NCBI RefSeq assembly: GCF_024753255.1
Contig: NZ_JANUHA010000001.1
Location: 1 to 64,000, forward strand
Source of the DNA: Massilia agri
GTDB lineage: Bacteria > Pseudomonadota > Gammaproteobacteria > Burkholderiales > Burkholderiaceae_D
Length of the DNA stretch: 64,000 nucleotides
Direction of reading: 5' to 3'
How positions within the stretch are numbered: the stretch's first letter is position 1; every line of letters starts with the position of its first letter. This document shows, piece after piece, positions 42,386-51,691 of this stretch. The position numbers were made by a program, and so were the translations under genes. Under the pieces are notes generated by a model. It worked only from the letters and a program-made list of their open reading frames with translations. It made no database searches and had not been told where the DNA came from.

Positions 42386-44643
42386 ACGGCCAGCGGCATT
42401 TTCGTGATCAGCTTGTCGAGCGTGATCGGATACTCCCGCACCCTCATTCCCGTCGCGTTGTACACGGCATTCGCCACCGCCGCCGCCACGCCGCAGATCC
42501 CCAGCTCCGCAATCCCCTTCGCCTTCATCGGCGAGGACATCGGGTCGGTCTCGTCCAGGAAGATCACCTCCTGGTGCGGGATGTCGGCGTGCACCGGCAC
42601 CTCGTAGGTGGCGAGGTCGTGGTTGACGAAGTAGCCGAGGCGCTTGTCCACCGCCAGCTCTTCCATCAGGGCGGCGCCGACGCCCATCGTCATCGCCCCG
42701 ATCACCTGGCTGCGCGCGGTCTTCGGGTTGAGGATGCGCCCGGCCGCGCACACGGCCAGCATGCGGCGCACACGCACCTCGCAGGTCGCCGCGTCCACGC
42801 CCACCTCGACGAAGTGCGCCCCGAAAGTAGACTGGTGGAAGCGCTTGTCGATGTCGCCGTACTCGATCATGTCCTCGCCGACCAGCTCGCGCTCGCCCAC
42901 GGCCTGGGCCAGGGGCAGGCTGCGCTCGCCCACGCGGATCAGGCCATCGGCGAAGATCGCGCGCTCCGGCTCGAAGCCGGCCTGGCGGGCGATCGCCTCG
43001 CGCAGCTTGATGCAGGCGGCGTAGACGCCGGCCGCCGAATTGTTGCCGCCCCACTGGCCGCCCGAGCCGCAGGAGGCCGGGAAACTCGAGTCGCCCAGGC
43101 GCACCTTCACGCGCTCGAGCGGCACGCCCATCATCTCGCTCGCGGTCTGCGCCAGGATGGTGTAGCTGCCGGTGCCGATGTCGGTCATGTCGGTTTCCAC
43201 CGTCAGGATGCCGCGCCGGTCCAGGCGCACGCGCGCGGCCGACTTGGTGAGCAGGTTGTCGCGGAAGGCCGCGGCCACGCCCATGCCCACCAGCCAGCGG
43301 CCGTCGCGCACCTGGCCCGGCTTGGCGGAACGCCTGTTCCAGCCGAAGCGCTCGGCGCCCTGCTGGAGGCACTGGATGAACTGGCGCTTCGAGTACGGCG
43401 GATTGGGATTGTGCTTCGTCTGCTCCTCGGGCTTCTTCGACTGCGGGTCGCTCGAGGCTTCCTTCTTCGGATTGTCCGGCACCACCTGGGTGTCGTTCAG
43501 GATGCGGAACTGCACCGGGTCCATGCCCAGCTTTTCCGCCATCTCGTCCATCGCGATCTCGAGTGCCGCCATGCCCGGCGCCTCGCCCGGCGCGCGCATC
43601 GCGTTCGCTTCCGGCAGGTCCATGAAGGCTACCCGGTTCGCCGTCATGCGGTGCTCGCCCGCATACAGGGCGCGGGTCTGGGTCGCCGCGTTTTCCGGCG
43701 AGCCGTCCGGCAGGTTGCCTGACCAGCTCTCGTGGGCGATGGCCGTGATCTTGCCTTCGCGCGTGGCGCCGATGCGGATGCGCTGGATGGTGGCCGAGCG
43801 GTGCGTGGTGTTGTTCGGGATGAGGGCGCGCTGCAAGGCCACCTTCACCGGACGGCGCGCCGCTTTCGCGCCCAGTGCCGCCATCACCGCGTCGGCGCGG
43901 ACAAACAGCTTGGAGCCGAATCCGCCGCCGATGTACGGCGACATCAGGTGCACCTTGTCCTTCTTCAGGCCCAGGGTCCTGGCGACGTCGCCCTTGCCCC
44001 AGGCGATCATCTGGTTCGAGGTCCAGACTGTCAACTGGTCGCCGTCCCAGGCCGCGATGCTGGCGTGCGGCTCCATCATCGAATGCGATTCATGGGCCGT
44101 GTGATATTCGGCGTCCAGGCGCACCGGGCTTGATGCGAAGGCGCCCGTGAAGTTGCCGACCGCGGTCTCCGCGTTCTCGCCCTTTGGCGCGATGGCCTTG
44201 GTCTTGACCGCCTGCAGGTCGTAGTCGCCGTTGTCGCGCTCGTATTTCACACGCACCAGGTGGGCTGCATCGCGCGCCTGCTCGAAGGTCTCGGCCACGA
44301 CCAGGGCGACCGCCTGGTGGTAGTGCTGCACGCGCGGGCCGGCCAGCAGGTCGGCCGTGTTGAAGTTGCCCTTGGTGAGCTTGCCCGCGTTCTGGGCGGT
44401 GACGATGGTGATGACGCCCGGCGCCGCCTTGGCTGCGCTCAGGTCGACCGACACGATGCGTCCCTTCGGGATCGCCGAGCCCACGATGTAGCCGTGCGCC
44501 TGGTTCGGCACCACGTCGTGGCGGTCCATCGCGTAAGGAGCCGTGCCGGTGGTTTTCAGCGGTCCGTCGACCCGATCGATCGGCTGTCCGACGACCTTCA
44601 GCTGGTCGATCGGGTTGGTAGTGGCTGGTTCGTTGAATTTCAT
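42382..44643 (-). CDS. Aldehyde oxidoreductase molybdenum-binding subunit (PaoC-like, xanthine dehydrogenase family)
   Basis: The 753-residue large subunit holds the molybdenum cofactor. Recognisable segments include QPIDRVDGPLKTTGTAPYAM, SPYIGGGFGSKLFVRADAVM, AMRAPGEAPGMAALEIAMDE, MTDIGTGSYTILAQTASEM and the C-terminal EVIFLDETDPMSSPMKAKGI. It forms a heterotrimer with the FAD and 2Fe-2S subunits encoded just upstream (3-bp gap). The set resembles E. coli PaoABC, which oxidises aromatic aldehydes. No PaoD-type chaperone gene is adjacent. The stop codon comes from the hairpin repeat. Confidence 0.9.
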   Translation of the reverse strand: MKFNEPATTNPIDQLKVVGQPIDRVDGPLKTTGTAPYAMDRHDVVPNQAHGYIVGSAIPKGRIVSVDLSAAKAAPGVITIVTAQNAGKLTKGNFNTADLLAGPRVQHYHQAVALVVAETFEQARDAAHLVRVKYERDNGDYDLQAVKTKAIAPKGENAETAVGNFTGAFASSPVRLDAEYHTAHESHSMMEPHASIAAWDGDQLTVWTSNQMIAWGKGDVARTLGLKKDKVHLMSPYIGGGFGSKLFVRADAVMAALGAKAARRPVKVALQRALIPNNTTHRSATIQRIRIGATREGKITAIAHESWSGNLPDGSPENAATQTRALYAGEHRMTANRVAFMDLPEANAMRAPGEAPGMAALEIAMDEMAEKLGMDPVQFRILNDTQVVPDNPKKEASSDPQSKKPEEQTKHNPNPPYSKRQFIQCLQQGAERFGWNRRSAKPGQVRDGRWLVGMGVAAAFRDNLLTKSAARVRLDRRGILTVETDMTDIGTGSYTILAQTASEMMGVPLERVKVRLGDSSFPASCGSGGQWGGNNSAAGVYAACIKLREAIARQAGFEPERAIFADGLIRVGERSLPLAQAVGERELVGEDMIEYGDIDKRFHQSTFGAHFVEVGVDAATCEVRVRRMLAVCAAGRILNPKTARSQVIGAMTMGVGAALMEELAVDKRLGYFVNHDLATYEVPVHADIPHQEVIFLDETDPMSSPMKAKGIAELGICGVAAAVANAVYNATGMRVREYPITLDKLITKMPLAV

Positions 44644-44646
44644 GGT

Positions 44647-45597
44647 TTATCCCTTGGCTTCAGCGATGATGGAGGCCAGCGTGCGTTCCACGAGCGGCAC
44701 CTTGAATGCGTTGTCTTCCGTCGTGCGGGCGCCCTGCAGGATGCCCGCGCTTGCCACCTGCGCGCCGCGCGGCAGCGCGCTTTCGGCCGCCTCGACCCGC
44801 CAGGGTTTATGGGCCACGCCGCCCAGCGCCACGCGGCCGGTCCCGTCGCGCTGCACGATGGCGGCCACCGACACCAGGGCGAAGGCATAGGAGGCGCGAT
44901 CGCGCACCTTGCGATACACCTGCAGGCCGCCGATGGGCGGCGGCAGGGTCACGGCCGTGATCAGTTCACCGGGCTGCAGGTTGTGGTCGATGTGCGGCGT
45001 GTTGCCCGGCAGGCGGTGGAAGTCGGCGATCGGGATCACGCGCGTCGCGCCCGTGGGCGAGACCGTCTCCACCTGCGCGTCGAGCACGCGCATGGCCACC
45101 GCCATGTCGCTCGGGTGGGTGGCGATGCAGGCCTCGCTCTGGCCGACGATGGCGTGCAGGCGGGTGAAGCCGCCGATGGCGCTGCAGCCGCTGCCGGGTT
45201 TGCGCTTGTTGCAGGGCTGGTTCGTGTCGTAGAAGTAGGGGCAGCGGGTGCGCTGCAGCAGGTTGCCGGCGGTGGTCGCCTGGTTGCGCAGCTGGCCCGA
45301 GGCGCCGGCCACCAGGGCGCGCGAGAGCACGCCGTAGTCGCGCCGCACGCGCAGGTCGGCGGCCAGGTCGCTGTTGCGCACCAGGGCGCCGATGCGCAGG
45401 CCGCCGTTTGGCAATGGCTCGATGCGGTCCAGGACCAGGTCGTTGACGTCGATGAGGTGGGACGGCGTCTCGATCTGCAGCTTCATCAGGTCGAGCAGGT
45501 TGGTGCCGCCCGCGACGAAACGGGAATTCGGGATGCGCGCGGCCGTGGCGGCCGCTTCCTGGGGTGTCTTGGCGCGCTCGTAGGTGAAGGCCTTCAT
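44647..45597 (-). CDS. Aldehyde oxidoreductase FAD-binding subunit with extra 4Fe-4S site (PaoB-like)
   Basis: This 316-residue subunit has an FAD-binding domain ([38 protein letters not shown]). It also has the Cys insertion [20 protein letters not shown], which in PaoB holds a 4Fe-4S cluster absent from most xanthine dehydrogenases. It passes electrons from the Fe-S subunit to the acceptor. ATG 45597 overlaps the stop of the 2Fe-2S gene by 4 bp. The Cys insertion supports a PaoABC-type enzyme. Confidence 0.9.
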   Translation of the reverse strand: MKAFTYERAKTPQEAAATAARIPNSRFVAGGTNLLDLMKLQIETPSHLIDVNDLVLDRIEPLPNGGLRIGALVRNSDLAADLRVRRDYGVLSRALVAGASGQLRNQATTAGNLLQRTRCPYFYDTNQPCNKRKPGSGCSAIGGFTRLHAIVGQSEACIATHPSDMAVAMRVLDAQVETVSPTGATRVIPIADFHRLPGNTPHIDHNLQPGELITAVTLPPPIGGLQVYRKVRDRASYAFALVSVAAIVQRDGTGRVALGGVAHKPWRVEAAESALPRGAQVASAGILQGARTTEDNAFKVPLVERTLASIIAEAKG

Positions 45598-46244
45598 GGC
45601 TTCACCCCCGCCACTTCCGCGATCGCTTCCTGGATGTTCGAGTAGGCGCCGCATCGACAGATATTGCCGCTCATGCGCTCGCGGAATTCCATCGGGCTGG
45701 CCACGACCTTCGCGTTCAGGTCGGCCGTCACGTGGCTGGGCGCGCCGGCGCGGATCTCTTCCAGCATGCCCACGGCCGAACAGATCTGGCCCGGCGTGCA
45801 GAAGCCGCACTGGAAGCCGTCGTGCTTGATGAAGGCGCGCTGCAGCGGGTGCAGGTTGGTCGGCGTGCCGAGGCCCTCGATGGTGGTGATCTCGTGGCCT
45901 TCCTGCATCACGGCCAGGGTAAGACAAGAGGTTGTCCTTCTTCCGTCGATCAGGACGGTGCAGGCGCCGCACTGGCCCTGGTCGCAGCCCTTCTTGCTGC
46001 CGGTCAGGTGCAGGCGCTCGCGCAGCGCGTCCAGCAGGCTGGTGCGCGGGTCGACCATCAGCTGGTGTTCGATGCCGTTGACTTTGAGGCGGATGCTCAT
46101 GGTGGTGGGCGTGGTGTTCGTTGCCGGCTGGGCGGCGGGCGCGGCCTGCGCAGGCTGCGCGAGCTGGGAGGCGACCGCGACGCCGCCGACGGCGACGGTC
46201 GACGCCTTCAGCAGCTGCCGCCGGTTTGGATCGAAGTCGGGCAT
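45594..46244 (-). CDS. Aldehyde oxidoreductase 2Fe-2S subunit (PaoA-like) with Tat signal
   Basis: The 216-residue protein starts with a twin-arginine signal ([20 protein letters not shown]), so the folded complex should be exported to the periplasm. It has a plant-type 2Fe-2S site ([18 protein letters not shown]) and a second helical 2Fe-2S site ([28 protein letters not shown]). It is the first gene of the three-gene operon. ATG 46244 is chosen because it places the Tat motif at residue 7-10. Confidence 0.92.
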   Translation of the reverse strand: MPDFDPNRRQLLKASTVAVGGVAVASQLAQPAQAAPAAQPATNTTPTTMSIRLKVNGIEHQLMVDPRTSLLDALRERLHLTGSKKGCDQGQCGACTVLIDGRRTTSCLTLAVMQEGHEITTIEGLGTPTNLHPLQRAFIKHDGFQCGFCTPGQICSAVGMLEEIRAGAPSHVTADLNAKVVASPMEFRERMSGNICRCGAYSNIQEAIAEVAGVKP

Positions 46245-46722
46245 CGTGTTTCCTTTCTGAGCGGGTGGATGGGTGGACCGCGGGAACCTGCATTCGCTGC
46301 GACGGGCAGGCGCTACCCCGATTTGACGAAAACGCGCAGGCGAAACCGGAGCCAAGAACATAACGCTTTTCTCGTTTCCGAGGCGTGCAGTTCGTTTGCT
46401 GCGGGCATCTGGCGGCATCCGCACCGAAAGTGTGCGCTTCGGCCATGCGGCCCAGGGGCACAGCCCGTCGATTGTAGGGGCGGAAAGGGCTGTGATTCAT
46501 TGTGAAAAGTGCAAGGGCTTATGAGCGTGGCTCATCAATTCCATCGCGCAATCAGTACTCAGGGTACATAAAGATCTCCTTCGCCACGCTCGTCCGTGCA
46601 GGCCTCATTACTTTCTGAACGGCTACCGCGCTTGTCCGCCACACGCCTGCCTACACTGGGTTCGCTCACATGTCATTGATATTGTTGAGCTTTTCCCCCA
46701 CCGCAAGAATCAGGAGATCCTC
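46245..46722. other. 478-bp divergent intergenic region, no gene seen
   Basis: The space between the exported oxidoreductase operon (minus) and the Ser/Gly-rich gene (plus) must hold both promoters. Short frames here have poor composition and no ribosome-binding sites. No tRNA, clear operator palindrome or repeat element was recognised. Confidence 0.5.
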
Positions 46723-47313
46723 ATGAAGATGCAGAAATTGTTGAAAGCAATGCTCGGCGCCTCGGTCGCCGCCGCCATGGCCGTGTCCTTCCCTGCCGGC
46801 GCACAGACCAGCACCGCCGAGGGCCAGTCGGGCTCGCAGGCAAGCGGCCAGACCTCGGGTAGCTCGGGCAGTGGCAGCACCGGTTCCAGCCAGCAAGACA
46901 GTAAGGAGAAGAAGGACAAGAAGCAGAAGAAGAGCAAGTCGGGCAGCAGCGGATCGAGCGGCAGCTCGGCCAGCGGCTCCAGCGGCAGCTCGGGCACCGG
47001 CTCGATGAGCGGCACCGGCAGCGGCTCCACCAGCGGCGGCAGCGCCGGCTCGACAAGCGGCCATACGGGCGCGACGGGCACCGGTTCGAGCGGCAATACC
47101 GGCGCGATGGGCACGGGCGCCACCAGCGGCAGCGGGACGTCGGGCACCTCCGGCTCGAGCGGCAGCTCGCAAGGCGGCAATACCGGTACCGGCACGACCG
47201 GCACCGGAACCACCGGCACGGGAACCACCGGCACTACCGGCACTACCGGCACTACCGGCACTACCGGCACTACCGGCACCACTGGCACCACTGGCACCAC
47301 CCGCGGCTATTGA
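46723..47313 (+). CDS. Secreted Ser/Gly/Thr low-complexity repeat protein
   Basis: This 196-residue protein has a signal peptide cut near PAGAQ. Then come Ser/Gly stretches, one very basic patch (DSKEKKDKKQKKSKSG), more SGSS runs and a C-terminal array of Gly-Thr-Thr triplets. The last 100 bp are tandem copies of a 9-bp unit (GGCACTACC), which can vary in number by slippage without breaking the frame. It is probably disordered and extracytoplasmic. A GGAGATCC sequence precedes the ATG. The antisense frame is also open but is a repeat artefact. Confidence 0.72.
   Translation: MKMQKLLKAMLGASVAAAMAVSFPAGAQTSTAEGQSGSQASGQTSGSSGSGSTGSSQQDSKEKKDKKQKKSKSGSSGSSGSSASGSSGSSGTGSMSGTGSGSTSGGSAGSTSGHTGATGTGSSGNTGAMGTGATSGSGTSGTSGSSGSSQGGNTGTGTTGTGTTGTGTTGTTGTTGTTGTTGTTGTTGTTGTTRGY
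47205..47302 (+). repeat. 9-bp tandem repeat array in the Gly-Thr-Thr tail
   Basis: About ten near-identical copies of a GGCACTACC-type unit encode repeated Gly-Thr-Thr; the earlier part is a degenerate GGCACCGGAACC form. Because the unit is a multiple of three, copy-number change alters length only. It is not CRISPR: there are no spacers. Confidence 0.8.
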
Positions 47314-47487
47314 TTCGCCATCCAGCACGCACCGCATGGGGCGCGGTGCGTGCGCATCCCCTGCCTCATGGGCGGCCCGCGTGGCAGTGCGGGCCGCCTA
47401 TCCACCACACATGAAACCGCGCTCGTTAATATCGCCTTAAGAACCCGTGGGCTACAGTCTGGCGGTCGCCACTCCGCCATACGGAAA

Positions 47488-47922
47488 ATGAAAACCTGGC
47501 CGTTCTCGACTTTCGCCCTCGCCTCGGCGCCCCTGTTCATCGCTTACGCGGACATGCAGGACCGGCCTGCCAATGTGGGGATGGACCCCTTCGCGCTCCA
47601 GGAAGCGCCGGCGCCACTGCCGAAGCGGGGCGCGCGTCCGAGCGACGAGGAAATCAGGAAGGCTGTCCGGGAGGTGCTGGCCGAGAACCCCGGCCCAGCG
47701 TTCTCGGGCGGCGATCCGAAGGTGCTCAGTGGCGGGCCGTACAAGGAATTCGGGCAGCAGTTCTCCGAGGCCAAACGCCCGCACTGCATGGGTCCGAATG
47801 CCTTGAAGCACCAGCCGCACACCATCGAAACGAAGAACTGGGTAGTCGGCGTCGGCGGCATCTTCGCCCTGCCCTTCTGGGCCGCGGCGATCGTGCGCGG
47901 GAAGTGCAACTGGACCCGCTGA
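47488..47922 (+). CDS. Hypothetical membrane-anchored protein
   Basis: The 144-residue product starts with a signal anchor (MKTWPFSTFALASAPLFIAY). It continues with a polar region (PSDEEIRKAVREVLAENPGP), and ends in a second hydrophobic segment (WVVGVGGIFALPFWAAAIV) with a Cys near the end. An in-frame start at 47350 is possible, but that sequence looks non-coding. No family recognised. Confidence 0.6.
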   Translation: MKTWPFSTFALASAPLFIAYADMQDRPANVGMDPFALQEAPAPLPKRGARPSDEEIRKAVREVLAENPGPAFSGGDPKVLSGGPYKEFGQQFSEAKRPHCMGPNALKHQPHTIETKNWVVGVGGIFALPFWAAAIVRGKCNWTR

Positions 47923-47935
47923 GGACGCTACCGGA

Positions 47936-48340
47936 TCAGCCCTGTTTCCGGTCTGCCGGGTGATTCACGCCATCGTTGGTCGGGACCTCGCCGAGTTCGA
48001 AAGGATTCACGCCCTCGAGACAGCCGACGTTATAGCCGTACTCCTGCGGATTCGAACGGCGCTGGTGGTGCGTGTAGATGCCGCATACGGAACAGAAATA
48101 GTGCTTCGCCGTCATCGTATTGAACTGGTACAGCGTCAGGACGTCCTCGCCCTTCACGATCCGGATGCCGGACAGGGGCACCGAGGCCACGATCGCCCCC
48201 TTGCGGCGGCAGATCGAGCAGTCGCAGCGGCGCGGATCGACGATGCCCTCCGGCAGGCTCAATTCCAGTTCCACCGCGCCGCAATGGCAGCTGGCCTTGT
48301 GCAAGGGCTGGATGACGGTAGTGCCGACTTGCTTGATCAT
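47936..48340 (-). CDS. GFA (glutathione-dependent formaldehyde-activating-like) family protein
   Basis: The 134-residue zinc protein of the GFA/CENP-V fold has ligands visible in SCHCGAVELEL, RRCDCSICRRKGAI and YFCSVCGIYTHHQRRS. These families bind two zinc ions; few have a proven reaction. The ATG overlaps the stop of the Lgt-family gene (ATGA), so the two are co-translated. The match covers the full length. Confidence 0.9.
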   Translation of the reverse strand: MIKQVGTTVIQPLHKASCHCGAVELELSLPEGIVDPRRCDCSICRRKGAIVASVPLSGIRIVKGEDVLTLYQFNTMTAKHYFCSVCGIYTHHQRRSNPQEYGYNVGCLEGVNPFELGEVPTNDGVNHPADRKQG

Positions 48341-49260
48341 ATCCCCTCCTCCAGGGTTTGAGGCGCCTGCGCGCCGGCAGCCACCGTGTTGCGCCGTCCG
48401 AGCAGCGCGAGCCCGACGAGACCGGCGACGATCAGGCCGGCGGCGATGAGCTCGGCCTGGGTCGCGTGGATGCCCGCGAAGCTGTAGGGCGGATTCACCC
48501 GGATCTGCTCGATCAGCAGGCGCTCCACGCCCGCCAGCAGCAGGTAGAGCGAGAACAGCCAGCCCGTGCGGAAAGGGTGCCTGCGCAGCGCCCACAGCAG
48601 CCCGAAGCAGGCCAGGGCTATCACCGATTCGTAGATCGGCGTCGGATAGACGCCGGGTGCGGCGATGACTTCGCCGTAGATATTGTTCTCGTAGGTCTGG
48701 GCCCAGAACCAGGTCGGCAACCAGTCGGGCTTGAGGGCCATGTTCGCCATGGTGCCCCAGTCGCCATCGCCGGACACCTGGCAGCCGAGACGGCCGATCG
48801 CATAGCCCAGCATCATCGCCGGCGCCACCGCGTCCAGCATCGGGCGCACCGGCAGCTGCCAGCGGCGCACGTAGACCAGCCCCGCCAGGGTCCCGACGAT
48901 CAGGCCGCCGAAGACGCTCAGGCCCGAGCGGCTGAAAATCATCGACCATGGATCCAGCGCGAACTGGTGGGTGTTCTCCAGGATATGGAAGAGCCGCGCG
49001 CCGACGATCCCCGTAAACATGACCAGCATGGTCAGGTTGGACACCAGTTCGTGCGGCGGTTTGACGATCGGCTTGCCGTTCACGAGGCGTCGCCCCGGCA
49101 GCAGCGCGCCGAGCTCGTAGAGGCGGCGCAGCTCGGCGGTGAGGCAGGCGGCAGCGGCGAACATGGCGCAGGCGACCAGGATGCCGAAGGTGGCGAAGGG
49201 AAGCGGTAGGTCGAGGCCGGTGAGTGCTCTCACCACGTCGCTCAGGTAGGGGTATGACAT
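48337..49260 (-). CDS. Lgt-family prolipoprotein diacylglyceryl transferase-like protein
   Basis: The 307-residue polytopic membrane protein has the Lgt signature region MLGYAIGRLGCQVSGDGDWG, and other Lgt-like parts (FSRSGLSVFGGLIVGTLAGL, YPTPIYESVIALACFGLLW, GVERLLIEQIRVNP). True Lgt lipidates the cysteine of prolipoproteins. The genome must also need a housekeeping lgt (often beside ilvD or thyA). This copy has a long N-terminus and sits with GFA and PhzF genes, so it may be a paralogue with a different acceptor. That point is inference. Confidence 0.8.
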   Translation of the reverse strand: MSYPYLSDVVRALTGLDLPLPFATFGILVACAMFAAAACLTAELRRLYELGALLPGRRLVNGKPIVKPPHELVSNLTMLVMFTGIVGARLFHILENTHQFALDPWSMIFSRSGLSVFGGLIVGTLAGLVYVRRWQLPVRPMLDAVAPAMMLGYAIGRLGCQVSGDGDWGTMANMALKPDWLPTWFWAQTYENNIYGEVIAAPGVYPTPIYESVIALACFGLLWALRRHPFRTGWLFSLYLLLAGVERLLIEQIRVNPPYSFAGIHATQAELIAAGLIVAGLVGLALLGRRNTVAAGAQAPQTLEEGI

Positions 49261-49329
49261 CGACTGCTCTTCAATATTGTCCGAATGGTGCGTACTGTAC
49301 CTGAATGCGAATGGCGCCGGGTCCGGCGG

Positions 49330-50208
49330 TCAGACTGCCAGCGTGCCGTCGACACAGGTCAGCGCGTTGCCGCCGATACGGATTGCCTGCTCCAGGATCG
49401 AGAGCCTGAGCACGCCTGCGCGCCCGACCATCTCGCCTTGTGTCGCCAGCAGCTCGCGTCCGAAGGTCCCGAGCTGCCCCGTATGGCGCAGGTAGGCCGC
49501 GACCGCGCCGGTCCCGCTGCCGCAGACGGGATCTTCGTTCACGCCATGCGCCGGCGCGAAGGCGCGCACTTCGATGGCCGCCCTGCTCCCCGGTTCGTGG
49601 CTGCCGAAGATGACCACGCCCGTGTGCCTGCCCTGGATGTCCTGCGCCTTCATGCGCTGCAGGTCGGGTTCGCATGCCAGGACGGCGCGGGCGCTCGTCA
49701 GCTGGGCGACGACCCAGCGTGCGCCGACGTCGACCAGGTAAGGCACGACATTCACCTCGAGGTCGGCGCCGAGGATGGCTTCCAGTTGCGCGGACTGGCG
49801 CGCGTCCAGGGCCCTGAGGCTCGGCGGGGGCAGCTCGAAGGCGATCCAGGCCGGTCCCTGCCCTGCCCCCTCGACGGTCAGCCTGACCAGGCCGGCGGCG
49901 CATTGCTGCACCAGGATGCCGTCTTTCGCCTGCACGATGCCCGCTTCCAGCAACGCATGCGCGGTGCCGATCGTGGGATGGCCTGCGAAGGGCAGCTCGG
50001 CGCCGGGCGTGAAGATGCGGACCTGGTAGTCGGCGCCGGGCTCGGTCGGCGGCAGCACGAAGGTCGTCTCGGACAGCTTCGTCCAGCTGGCGATCTGCTG
50101 CATCTGGCCGGCCGAGAGCCGGGCGGCGTCGAGCACGACGGCGACCGGATTGCCCTTGAAGGGGACGGTGGTGAAGACGTCGACGGTCTTGATGGGCAGG
50201 CGTAGCAA
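49330..50208 (-). CDS. PhzF-family isomerase/epimerase
   Basis: This 292-residue protein has the PhzF fold. KTVDVFTTVPFKGNPVAVVL opens the first half, with catalytic Glu47 in LSETTFVLPP. GAELPFAGHPTIGTAHALLE and VCGSGTGAVAAYLRHTGQLG complete the paired-domain signature. TTG 50208 is chosen as start because AAAGGGAGA precedes it and family members begin exactly here; the upstream open frame is poor. The substrate is unknown; no phenazine genes are nearby. Confidence 0.88.
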   Translation of the reverse strand: MLRLPIKTVDVFTTVPFKGNPVAVVLDAARLSAGQMQQIASWTKLSETTFVLPPTEPGADYQVRIFTPGAELPFAGHPTIGTAHALLEAGIVQAKDGILVQQCAAGLVRLTVEGAGQGPAWIAFELPPPSLRALDARQSAQLEAILGADLEVNVVPYLVDVGARWVVAQLTSARAVLACEPDLQRMKAQDIQGRHTGVVIFGSHEPGSRAAIEVRAFAPAHGVNEDPVCGSGTGAVAAYLRHTGQLGTFGRELLATQGEMVGRAGVLRLSILEQAIRIGGNALTCVDGTLAV

Positions 50209-50338
50209 GCTGGTCTCCCTTTGAAGAACGGCTGGCCACCAGTGTACCGGATAGCGCGGCAGGGCGATGCGCGGCGACTGGGTCAGCCATTGCGTGCTAG
50301 CTTGTGCGGCGACGAACCGCTTCCAAAGGAGAGCTCGC

Positions 50339-51583
50339 ATGGTACGGCATCCCGGCATCTTCCCCACCTTCTTCCTGTCCGGCTTCGAATGCTCCAATTT
50401 CCTGTGGAAAGACGGTGCGCGGCGCAACCTCGTCAGTGAAACCGGGCACGACTGCCATGCCCCGGAGGATTACCGCATCCTCAGCAGCCTCGGCATCGCG
50501 GTGGCGCGCGAAGGCATTCCCTGGCCGCTGGTGGACAGGGGCGGCGCCTGCGACTTTTCCGTGATCGATCCCTATATCGAGGCGATGAACACGTCGAAGA
50601 TCCTGCCGATCTGGGATCTCTGCCATTACGGCTATCCGGACGACCTCGACCCGTTTTCCGACGCCTTCGTCGATCGCTTCGGGCAGTATTGCCGCGCCGC
50701 TGCGCACTACGTGATGCCAAGAGTCCCCGGCCCGCATTTCTTCACGCCGATCAACGAAATCACCTTCTTCTCTTTCTGCGCCGGCGAATGGGGCTGGGCC
50801 GCACCCTATCGCTGCAGCCGGGAAGACCGGGCCCGCCTCCTGAAGGCACTCTGCCGCGCCGCCATCGCCGGCGTGCGCGCGATCCGGGAAGTCGATCCGG
50901 AGGCGCGCATGGTGCACATCGATCCCCTGGTGCGCGTGGTGGCGCCGCGCGACCGTCCCGACCAGGTCGAAGCCGCGCGCTACGAAACCCACGTCGACAC
51001 TTTCCTGGCCTGGGACATCCTCTGCGGACGCGAGCTGCCGGAATACGGCGGCTCGCCCGAGATCCTCGACATCGTGGGCGCCAATGTGTATTCCTTCGGC
51101 CAGATGGAATACCGCGAAAACGGGCCGCACGCCCCGCTGCCGCCAGGCGACGAGCGCATCGCGCCCTTGTGCGACATGCTCGACACGGTATGGCAGCGCT
51201 ATCGCAGGCCGATGATCATCGGCGAGACCAGCGGCCTGGGACAGGGCCGTCCCGACTGGCTGCGGGACGTCATGGGGGAATCGCTGGCGGCGGTGCGTCG
51301 TGGCATGGACCTGCAGGGGGTGTGCCTGTTTCCGGCGGTCGACATGCCGGACTGGCATACCGGCGAGTGGGTCGGCAACGGCATTTGCGACCTGCACGAA
51401 GAGAACGGCGACTTGCGGCGGGTGCCGAACCAGGCCTATGTCGACGAGCTGCGCCGTTGGCAGAAGGAGCTGAACCGGGTCACCAGCCTGGACGAGGATC
51501 CGTCCAGCGATCCGGTGGATTTGCAGGATGTGGTGGATGCGGCGCACCGGCTGAATGTGCAGCCCGACAAGGACTGGGCCTGA
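50339..51583 (+). CDS. Clan-A glycoside hydrolase-like protein (GH1-related)
   Basis: The 414-residue protein looks like a TIM-barrel glycosidase. FLSGFECSN and GIAVAREGIPWPLVD match early barrel strands. FTPINEITFF puts E140 where the acid/base Glu of GH1-like enzymes lies, and MIIGETSGLG puts E296 at the nucleophile position. The usual NEP/ENG motifs are replaced by NEI/ETSG, so the subfamily is distant from typical beta-glucosidases. No signal peptide is present. AAAGGAG precedes the chosen ATG. Substrate unknown. Confidence 0.72.
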   Translation: MVRHPGIFPTFFLSGFECSNFLWKDGARRNLVSETGHDCHAPEDYRILSSLGIAVAREGIPWPLVDRGGACDFSVIDPYIEAMNTSKILPIWDLCHYGYPDDLDPFSDAFVDRFGQYCRAAAHYVMPRVPGPHFFTPINEITFFSFCAGEWGWAAPYRCSREDRARLLKALCRAAIAGVRAIREVDPEARMVHIDPLVRVVAPRDRPDQVEAARYETHVDTFLAWDILCGRELPEYGGSPEILDIVGANVYSFGQMEYRENGPHAPLPPGDERIAPLCDMLDTVWQRYRRPMIIGETSGLGQGRPDWLRDVMGESLAAVRRGMDLQGVCLFPAVDMPDWHTGEWVGNGICDLHEENGDLRRVPNQAYVDELRRWQKELNRVTSLDEDPSSDPVDLQDVVDAAHRLNVQPDKDWA

Positions 51584-51590
51584 GCAACAT

Positions 51591-51677
51591 CGGTGTCAGG
51601 TCTGACATTCGGACACGACCTCAACAGTAGCAGCCGACTATGGCTGAGACCGTGTCTAGATGTCAGACCTGACACCG
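51591..51677. repeat. 87-bp inverted repeat (GTGTCAGGTCTGACAT type)
   Basis: Two 27-nt arms (51591-51617 and 51651-51677) are inverse complements with three mismatches and enclose a 33-nt loop. It lies between the convergent glycosidase-like and TonB-receptor genes. The arms begin CGGTGTCAGGTCTGACAT. The first bases of the window (ACCTGACACC) resemble the inner part, hinting at another copy. It may be a bidirectional terminator or a miniature mobile element. Confidence 0.75.
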
Positions 51678-51691
51678 AGCTTCTGAAGTGC

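Noticed and set aside
46710-47300. Antisense frame of Val-Val-Pro repeats
   Set aside because: Arises from the complement of the Gly-Thr-Thr array. No signal peptide or ribosome-binding site, whereas the plus strand has both.
47205-47302. CRISPR-like tandem array
   Set aside because: Units are 9 bp with no spacers and are in frame within a gene. No cas genes are in the window.
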